A DNA stretch of 36,763 nt, taken from an uncultured Alistipes sp. (GTDB lineage: Bacteria > Bacteroidota > Bacteroidia > Bacteroidales > Rikenellaceae). This document shows, piece after piece, positions 32,135 through 36,763 of the stretch. The position numbers were made by a program, and so were the translations under genes. Location: positions 1 through 36,763 of the forward strand of contig CAAGLB010000103.1 in assembly GCA_900770635.1 (NCBI GenBank), in the 5' to 3' direction. Positions within the stretch are counted from its first letter, which is position 1, and every line of letters begins with the position of its first letter. The notes under the pieces are model-generated. The model saw only the letters and a list, made by a program, of their open reading frames with translations. It was not told where the DNA came from and searched no databases.

Positions 32135-32170
32135 ACCCAAGAATACCCAAGAATACCCAAGAATACCCAT
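32135..32170. repeat. Array of ACCCAAGAAT units (right side of the four-helix-bundle gene)
   Basis: Three perfect 10-bp units ACCCAAGAAT (32135-32164) and a partial ACCCAT. Read on the minus strand it is GGGTAT-rich, so it forms an inverted partner to the array at 31494-31574. It begins 6 nt after the cold-shock gene's stop and covers the 5' flank of the four-helix-bundle gene. Confidence 0.9.
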
Positions 32171-32175
32171 CAAAC

Positions 32176-32385
32176 CTACAATCTGGGCTCGACGACTACA
32201 TTGTGGGCCTCGGCACGGCCATCCTTAGCGAGCTCAACATCGTAGCTCACACGCCAATTATGCTTGAGCGTGCGGTAGCCATCCTTAGATATTGCAGTAA
32301 AATGAACATAGACATCCTCTCCATCATCGCCTGTGATGAAGCCATAACCTCGCTTATCGTCGAACCATTTTACCTTGCCTCGCAT
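32176..32385 (-). CDS. Cold-shock domain protein
   Basis: A single-stranded nucleic-acid-binding protein, 69 aa, one OB-fold. It begins MRGKVKWFDDKRGYGFI with RNP1 (KRGYGFI, residues 11-17) and RNP2 (DVYVHF, 24-29). The C-terminus ends DGRAEAHNVVVEPRL. The frame remains open upstream to 32496, but the ATG at 32385 gives the standard N-terminus and fits the promoter at 32410-32440. It lies directly upstream of the four-helix-bundle gene on the same strand, with its stop 6 nt from the repeat array; there is no intrinsic terminator between them. Confidence 0.93.
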   Translation of the reverse strand: MRGKVKWFDDKRGYGFITGDDGEDVYVHFTAISKDGYRTLKHNWRVSYDVELAKDGRAEAHNVVVEPRL

Positions 32386-32409
32386 AACAAAGAGTATTGA
32401 TTTATACAC

Positions 32410-32440
32410 CAAAGTTACAAATATTATTTTGTCGGGCAAT
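32410..32440 (-). promoter_or_regulatory. Probable promoter of the cold-shock gene
   Basis: Minus strand: ATTG (32437-32440, one base off TTTG), 19 nt, TAACTTTG (32410-32417). The predicted start near 32403 gives a leader of about 18 nt. Confidence 0.6.
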
Positions 32441-32467
32441 ACCGCAAAGTCAAAAATTAGCGTTTTG

Positions 32468-32499
32468 CTTGTAGATTCTGAAAAAAAATTGTACATTTG
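32468..32499 (+). promoter_or_regulatory. Probable promoter of the rSAM/lipoprotein-GH97 operon
   Basis: CTTG (32468-32471, one base off TTTG), 20 nt, TACATTTG (32492-32499). The predicted start is near 32506, about 28 nt before the ATG at 32534. Confidence 0.6.
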
Positions 32500-32533
32500 T
32501 GAAAATTGTACCTACAAACAACAACAAAAGAGT

Positions 32534-32863
32534 ATGAACACTAAGTGGAAAATAGCACTTCTAACAATCCTCGGTTTCTCGACAGCAGCATGCTGCGGCA
32601 CTAAGAAGGCAACTAAATCGGAGGACAAAGCACCTAACAATATCGAGGCCGAAGAGGAGGATCCAAGAATCATGCTAATGTACGGCGTGCCATTCCCCGA
32701 TGGTGAGGTAGCACGACCAGTAGAGGAGCCCGAAACAGATGCTAAGGAGTTCCCTAATGGCTCAGTGGCAAAGCCTGTGACCGAGGAGGAGGTACAGCAG
32801 AAGCTCGAGGCAATAAAGGCTGAGAAGGAGGCTAAGGCCGCAGCGGAGGAGGCCAACGAGTAG
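32534..32863 (+). CDS. Small lipoprotein, likely partner of the adjacent radical SAM enzyme
   Basis: A 109-aa lipoprotein. The signal MNTKWKIALLTILGFSTAAC ends in the lipobox with Cys20 and a second Cys at 21. The mature part is short, acidic and apparently unstructured: RIMLMYGVPFPDGEVARPVEEP near residues 50-70, then a second copy of the same unit, FPNGSVAKPVTEEE, then a Lys/Glu/Ala-rich helix to the end. The MYGVP element recalls the putative lipoproteins that accompany TIGR04133-type radical SAM enzymes (rSAM/lipoprotein system). The ORF is open further upstream, but the ATG at 32534 gives a good signal peptide and follows the promoter. The radical SAM gene begins 11 nt after its stop. 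Assignment as the substrate is inference. Confidence 0.75.
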   Translation: MNTKWKIALLTILGFSTAACCGTKKATKSEDKAPNNIEAEEEDPRIMLMYGVPFPDGEVARPVEEPETDAKEFPNGSVAKPVTEEEVQQKLEAIKAEKEAKAAAEEANE

Positions 32864-32874
32864 GCGTCGACACG

Positions 32875-33948
32875 ATGAAAGAACGACGACTGGGCCTACG
32901 CAAACGCCTGAGCCTAAAGCTATTCAAAGGGCTGCAAGACAATGTGGTCGAAAGACATGCGTTGCGTACACTCTTCTGGGAGTGTACGCTTCGTTGTAAT
33001 CTCAGGTGTCGACACTGTGGCAGCGACTGCCGCACAGATGCCTCGCTCAACGACATGCCGCTCGAGGACTTCCTGCGTGTGCTCGACAACGAGGTAACGC
33101 CAAACACCAACCCGAGTCGTGTGCTCATAATATTCTCGGGTGGCGAGGTGCTCGTGCGCCCCGACATCGAGTTAGCAGGGCGTGAGGTGATGCGCCGAGG
33201 ATACAAGTGGGGAATGGTGACAAACGGCATGGCGCTGACACCCAAGCGACTAAACGCCCTAATCGAGGCAGGACTATCATCGGTATCGGTGAGCCTCGAT
33301 GGCTTCGAGCAGATACACAACGACATACGCCAAAACCCATTAAGCTACAACCGTGCGCTCGAGGCACTAAGGATGATAAGCACCACAGGCCTTGCCTACG
33401 ATGCAATAACATGTGTTACACCAGCGCTTGTCGACCGCCTCGACGAGTGGAAAGAGCTGCTCATAGCCAACGGCATAGCCAACTGGCGCATATTCTCGGT
33501 GTTCCCCGCAGGACGTGCCAGGCGTGACGAGGGCCTACACCTAAATGCCGAGGAGTTTGGCAGGGTGATGGAGTTCATACGTCGCACACGCAAGGAGGGA
33601 CGCATAAACCTGAGCTATGCCTGCGAGGGCTTCCTCGGCGGCTACGAAGCAGAGGTGCGTGACCACTTCTACATGTGCGCTGCCGGCGTAAACGTGGCCT
33701 CGATACGTGTCAACGGCGACATATCGGGATGCACGTCGGTGCGTGCAAACTACACGCAGGGCAACATCTACAACGACAGCTTCTGGGAGGTGTGGCAAAA
33801 CCGCTTCGAGAAGTTCCGCAACCGTGAGTGGACAAAGAGCGACGAGTGCGCCGAGTGCAAGGTATGGGAGTTCTGCCGAGGCGGAGGCATGCACCTGCGT
33901 GATGACGACGGCAAGCTGATGTATTGTCACTATAACATGCTTAAATAG
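32875..33948 (+). CDS. Radical SAM/SPASM enzyme, TIGR04133-like (rSAM/lipoprotein system)
   Basis: A radical SAM enzyme of 357 aa. The [4Fe-4S] cluster motif is CNLRCRHC with Cys41, Cys45 and Cys48 (CxxxCxxC). Further along are FSGGEVLVRPD (near residue 84) and VSVSLDGFEQIHNDIR. The C-terminal SPASM region (about 270-357) has the auxiliary-cluster cysteines in CAAGVNVASIRVNGDISGCTSV, CAECKVWEFCRGGGMH and a final CHYNML. SPASM proteins usually modify peptides or other small substrates. Together with the lipoprotein 11 nt upstream it fits the rSAM/lipoprotein system. Its stop codon is directly followed by the ATG of the GH97 gene (0 nt), so these are one operon. The chemistry is unknown. Confidence 0.88.
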   Translation: MKERRLGLRKRLSLKLFKGLQDNVVERHALRTLFWECTLRCNLRCRHCGSDCRTDASLNDMPLEDFLRVLDNEVTPNTNPSRVLIIFSGGEVLVRPDIELAGREVMRRGYKWGMVTNGMALTPKRLNALIEAGLSSVSVSLDGFEQIHNDIRQNPLSYNRALEALRMISTTGLAYDAITCVTPALVDRLDEWKELLIANGIANWRIFSVFPAGRARRDEGLHLNAEEFGRVMEFIRRTRKEGRINLSYACEGFLGGYEAEVRDHFYMCAAGVNVASIRVNGDISGCTSVRANYTQGNIYNDSFWEVWQNRFEKFRNREWTKSDECAECKVWEFCRGGGMHLRDDDGKLMYCHYNMLK

Positions 33949-36003
33949 ATGAAACATAGTATCTTAACAATGCTTATTACCATGCTCATAGGCGTGGCAT
34001 GCACCCCAACAACTCTAACATCCCCCGATGGAAGCCTCGAGCTACGATTCACCATTGACGACAACGGCTGCCCAAAATACTCGCTTAGTGACAACAAGGC
34101 GACGATAGTTGGCGAGTCGAAGCTCGGAATAGTAACCTCCAAGGAGGAGCTATGCTCTGGACTAAAATTGGTGAAGAGCACCACGTCGAGCGAGAACAAC
34201 AGATGGCAGCCTGTGTGGGGCGAGCGAGAGAGTGTACTCAACAACAACAACTCGCTATGCGTACTCCTCGAGAAGGAGTCGGGAGCACAGCTCGAGATAG
34301 AGTTCAAGCTCTTCGACGATGGCCTCGGCATACGCTACACGCTGCTTGGCGAGGGCGATGCAGACATCATCTCAGAGAATACCGAGTTTAAGATGAGTGG
34401 CGACCACCTAACACACTGGGTGGCAGGCAACTACGACGACAATGAGCTCGAGTATATGCACACGCCACTTAGCGGCATCACGCCCGAGAACATGCGCAAG
34501 TCAGCACCAGGCGCTAAGCACATGATAGAGTGCGGCGTCAACCTCCCCGTGACAATGGAGAGCAGCGACAACCACTTCATAGCCATTCACGAGGCAGCGC
34601 TATGGCACTACCCCGCCATGTCGCTGGAGTTCGATGCAGAGAGCCTCACGTTTAGCTCGTCGCTGGCCAAGAGTGGCGACATATCAGCACACGTAACACT
34701 GCCATTCTCAACACCTTGGCGCACGATAATCGTGGGCGACAGAGCGGGCGACCTCGTCGAGTCGACGCTGATACTCAACCTTAACGAGCCATGCAAAATA
34801 GAGGACACATCGTGGATAAAGCCCATGAAGTATGTCGGCGTATGGTGGGAGATGCACCTCAAGGAGAGCATATGGGACAGAGATGGCAAGTACCCACATT
34901 CGGCAACAACAGAGAATGTCAAGCGATACATCGACTTCGCAGCCAATAATGGCTTCGGCGGCGTGCTCGTCGAGGGCTGGAACGAGGGCTGGGGACAGGG
35001 CGAGCGCTTCGACTACACACAGCCATACCCCGACTTCGACATCGAGGAGCTATGCAGCTATGCCCGTGAACGTGGCGTGGTACTCATAGGTCACCACGAG
35101 ACATACGCAAACGTGGAGAACTACATCGAGCAGATGGACGAGGCGTACGCTTACTACGAGGAGCTGGGCATACCGAGCGTGAAGACGGGATATGTTGGCG
35201 GCATACGCAACCACCTACACTACGACCAATGGATGGTGGACCACTACAACGAGACGGTGACAAAGGCGGCGCAACACCACCTCATGGTGGACATCCACGA
35301 GCCTGTGCACCCTACGGGAATATGCCGCACCTACCCTAACCTCATGAGCGCTGAGGGCATGCGTGGCCAGGAGTGGCAGGCATGGCACTCTGGCAACTCG
35401 CTCGACCATAATGCTACGTTGCCATTTACTCGTAACCTCGCAGGAGCAATGGACTTCACACCAGGAATATTTGATCTTCGCTACCATAACACGATAAACA
35501 AGGCGGCACAGAGCGTGGATGGCGCAGTAGACAAGGAGTACGACTACAAGTTCTTTGTAAACACAACACTTGCCCACCAACTTGCTGAGTATGTGGTATT
35601 CTACAGCCCTATACAGATGGTTGCCGACTTGCCAGAAAACTATAAACAGCACGACGACGCTCTGCAATTTATCCGCGATGTTGCCGTAGACTGGGCAGAT
35701 AGCAAGTGTCTAGATGCTAAGATTGGCGACTATGTTGTCATGGCACGTCAAGCTAAGGGGACAGAGAATTGGTTTGTTGGTGGCATCACAGATGGCTCGG
35801 CACGCACAGTTACCCTAAGCTTCGACTTCCTCGATAGCGACAAGAGCTACCGAGCAACAATCTATCGTGATGGCGAGCATGCGGGCTGGGATAGCTACCC
35901 TACCGACTACACAATAGAAACCTTAGATGTGGACTCTACATCATCGCTCGACATACGCATGGCTGGGGGCGGCGGCTTCGCAATATCTATTATGGCTCAA
36001 TAG
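33949..36003 (+). CDS. GH97 glycoside hydrolase, inverting (SusB-like alpha-glucosidase type), lipoprotein
   Basis: A predicted surface/periplasmic alpha-glucosidase, 684 aa. The signal ends in LIGVAC (Cys18). The N-terminal GH97 beta-sandwich begins LTSPDGSLELRFTIDDNGCPKYSLS; the TIM-barrel (about 270-560) has WWEMHLKESIW, LVEGWNEGW, PYPDFDI, GHHETYANVENY (Glu384), SVKTGYVGG, DIHEPVHPTGICRTYPN (Glu451) and SAEGMRGQEW (Glu475). Glu at these three positions matches the catalytic set of inverting SusB (Glu439, 508, 532; spacing 67 and 24 versus 69 and 24). The retaining-type Asp nucleophile is not seen. It directly follows the radical SAM gene. No SusC/SusD pair is nearby. Confidence 0.93.
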   Translation: MKHSILTMLITMLIGVACTPTTLTSPDGSLELRFTIDDNGCPKYSLSDNKATIVGESKLGIVTSKEELCSGLKLVKSTTSSENNRWQPVWGERESVLNNNNSLCVLLEKESGAQLEIEFKLFDDGLGIRYTLLGEGDADIISENTEFKMSGDHLTHWVAGNYDDNELEYMHTPLSGITPENMRKSAPGAKHMIECGVNLPVTMESSDNHFIAIHEAALWHYPAMSLEFDAESLTFSSSLAKSGDISAHVTLPFSTPWRTIIVGDRAGDLVESTLILNLNEPCKIEDTSWIKPMKYVGVWWEMHLKESIWDRDGKYPHSATTENVKRYIDFAANNGFGGVLVEGWNEGWGQGERFDYTQPYPDFDIEELCSYARERGVVLIGHHETYANVENYIEQMDEAYAYYEELGIPSVKTGYVGGIRNHLHYDQWMVDHYNETVTKAAQHHLMVDIHEPVHPTGICRTYPNLMSAEGMRGQEWQAWHSGNSLDHNATLPFTRNLAGAMDFTPGIFDLRYHNTINKAAQSVDGAVDKEYDYKFFVNTTLAHQLAEYVVFYSPIQMVADLPENYKQHDDALQFIRDVAVDWADSKCLDAKIGDYVVMARQAKGTENWFVGGITDGSARTVTLSFDFLDSDKSYRATIYRDGEHAGWDSYPTDYTIETLDVDSTSSLDIRMAGGGGFAISIMAQ

Positions 36004-36020
36004 TCCTAACACACAACACA

Positions 36021-36053
36021 ACGAGGGTGCCCTATAAGGACACCCTCGTTTGG
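36021..36053 (+). terminator. Terminator of the rSAM-GH97 operon
   Basis: ACGAGGGTG (36021-36029) / CACCCTCGT (36041-36049) with an inner CC/GG pair beside a C-A mismatch, then TTTGGTTT. The stem resembles that of the slyD terminator at 24570-24605 (GAGGGTGTCC). Confidence 0.85.
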
Positions 36054-36071
36054 TTTATATGATGACCTGTG

Positions 36072-36536
36072 CTACTCAAGGTGGTGAATTACTGCATCTG
36101 CCTCGCAACTCAACGACTTATTTTCATCAAATTCAATATTAATCGTGGCCTTGTCAGCCGTTAGCTCCACATCGAGGCGCAAAAAGGTGAACTGATCGGC
36201 ATTGATCATACCCAAAACATTATCACCCCATATTGACAATCTACCATCCACGAGTGCTCCATTGAGCTTGTAAAACGACAAATATGGAGGCTCATGCTGA
36301 ATATCTGTGCCAACGTCGCCAATAGAAAAATTGTATAGGCCATCATCACGGCGATGCATCTCAATATAAACTGGAAAGGTCGTCTGCTCCTCGCCCACTT
36401 GCTCGGTAAGGTCACCCTCATAAAATGCAGCCTCAGGAAATCTCTGAATACTGAGCTCTCTATCCGATTGATCGGGATCGCACGCCATCGCAACAACGGC
36501 TGCGAGCGAGAGGAATAAAAATTTGATGTAGTTCAT
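36072..36536 (-). CDS. Predicted lipoprotein, function unknown
   Basis: A lipoprotein of 154 aa. The signal MNYIKFLFLSLAAVVAMAC ends with Cys19 and is followed by DPDQSDRELS, typical of Bacteroidota exported lipoproteins. The mature part is beta-rich and looks like a small calycin-like or 'DUF4840/lipocalin-like' barrel with alternating strands (FPVYIEMHRRDDGLYNFSIGDVGT, then GRLSIWGDNVLGMINADQFTFLRLDVELTADKATINIEF). The match to a particular family is uncertain. The frame continues upstream to 36632, but the ATG at 36536 gives a good signal peptide and fits the promoter at 36586-36618. It is convergent with the GH97 operon. Confidence 0.75.
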   Translation of the reverse strand: MNYIKFLFLSLAAVVAMACDPDQSDRELSIQRFPEAAFYEGDLTEQVGEEQTTFPVYIEMHRRDDGLYNFSIGDVGTDIQHEPPYLSFYKLNGALVDGRLSIWGDNVLGMINADQFTFLRLDVELTADKATINIEFDENKSLSCEADAVIHHLE

Positions 36537-36585
36537 AAAATTTAGATTTTGTTTGGTTTGATAATACTTTTCATTTTCGCTACTG

Positions 36586-36618
36586 CAAAGGTATGGTACG
36601 AACACCTCCAAAACCAAA
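36586..36618 (-). promoter_or_regulatory. Promoter of the lipoprotein gene at 36072-36536
   Basis: Minus strand: TTTG (36615-36618), 21 nt, TACCTTTG (36586-36593). The predicted start near 36579 gives a leader of about 42 nt. Confidence 0.75.
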
Positions 36619-36643
36619 TTTTTCGGGCTCAAACTTTTCCGCA

Positions 36644-36727
36644 GGGGGGGGGTAACTCATTGATTATCAACACTATGAAAAATCTAATTTTGCCAATTTT
36701 TCAACCCGTTGATTATCAACGAGTTAC
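36644..36727. repeat. G9 tract followed by an inverted pair of TTGATTATCAA palindromes
   Basis: Nine consecutive G (36644-36652) run into GTAACTCATTGATTATCAAC (36652-36671). A second copy in inverted orientation, CGTTGATTATCAACGAGTTAC, ends at 36727. CGTTGATTATCAACG (36707-36721) is a perfect 7-bp-arm palindrome around one T. No ORF is present here. The G9 lies 26 nt upstream of the -33 box of the minus-strand lipoprotein promoter. Confidence 0.6.
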
Positions 36728-36763
36728 AAAGCCAATCTCGAAACTACACGGAAAAGGTATTAA

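Noticed and set aside
32386..32496. N-terminal extension of the cold-shock protein and of the opposite-strand lipoprotein (32375-32533)
   Set aside because: Both cross promoter boxes, and both families begin at the internal ATG (32385 and 32534).
36537..36632. N-terminal extension of the terminal lipoprotein
   Set aside because: It includes the promoter boxes; the signal peptide starts at the ATG at 36536.

Overview
The window comes from a Bacteroidales genome (Bacteroidota), probably a gut lineage near Alistipes/Rikenellaceae; the genus is an inference. The evidence is a set of promoters of the Bacteroidota type (TTTG, 19-21 nt, TAnnTTTG) in front of many genes, abundant short lipoproteins, a DUF6562-type surface protein, a SusB-like GH97 enzyme, the Bacteroidota glycogen cluster, and an rSAM/lipoprotein pair. 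Most of the window is core chromosome; there is no phage, conjugative element, insertion sequence, CRISPR array, tRNA or rRNA.

Layout: 1-2.3 kb, fumarate reductase/succinate dehydrogenase flavoprotein (5' cut) and iron-sulfur subunit. 2.4-2.9 kb, a gene-free stretch filled with structured repeats. 2.9-6.7 kb (minus), rpmH with its own promoter, then a tightly overlapping operon cdd-rluA-dtd-NUC1 nuclease lipoprotein-DUF4924. 6.8-8 kb, L-serine dehydratase (minus). 8-9.2 kb, hemW (plus). 9.3-13.9 kb (plus), glycogen operon: debranching enzyme, GT4 glycosyltransferase, GH57 enzyme. 14.1-18.7 kb (minus), gcvP and a TGS-nucleoside kinase. 18.8-21.5 kb (plus), 5'-nucleotidase lipoprotein, rnhB, greA. 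21.5-24.6 kb, an unknown gene, then yceD(DUF177)-rpmF-plsX and an unknown lipoprotein. 24.6-27.2 kb (minus), SlyD-type isomerase and PEP carboxykinase. 27.9-31.4 kb (plus), a 1159-residue surface lipoprotein. 31.5-32.4 kb (minus), a four-helix-bundle gene packed between repeat arrays, and a cold-shock protein. 32.5-36 kb (plus), small lipoprotein + TIGR04133-like radical SAM/SPASM enzyme + GH97. 36-36.6 kb (minus), another lipoprotein.

The most unusual content is in the intergenic DNA. (1) A family of about 125-130 nt structured elements (2629-2757, 2761-2886, 13996-14125, 25484-25611, plus a short relative at 25437-25480) shares an outer stem with TTGTCAGAAG / CTTATCACAA arms, a central terminator-like hairpin, a conserved apical stem with a compensatory base change, and usually smaller side hairpins. 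Three of the copies start at the stop codon of a minus-strand gene (rpmH, gcvP, pckA), always in the same orientation. (2) A second set of nested inverted repeats rich in GGGTA/TTAGGGA occurs at 2426-2588, 13945-13975, about 25302-25435 and 27434-27678; similar GGGTA arrays in opposite orientation flank the four-helix-bundle gene at 31494-32170, which therefore looks like a gene-carrying version of a MITE-like repeat. (3) The rSAM/lipoprotein pair is a candidate peptide-modification system coupled directly to a GH97 glycosidase. (4) greA has a promoter followed by a terminator-like hairpin in its leader.
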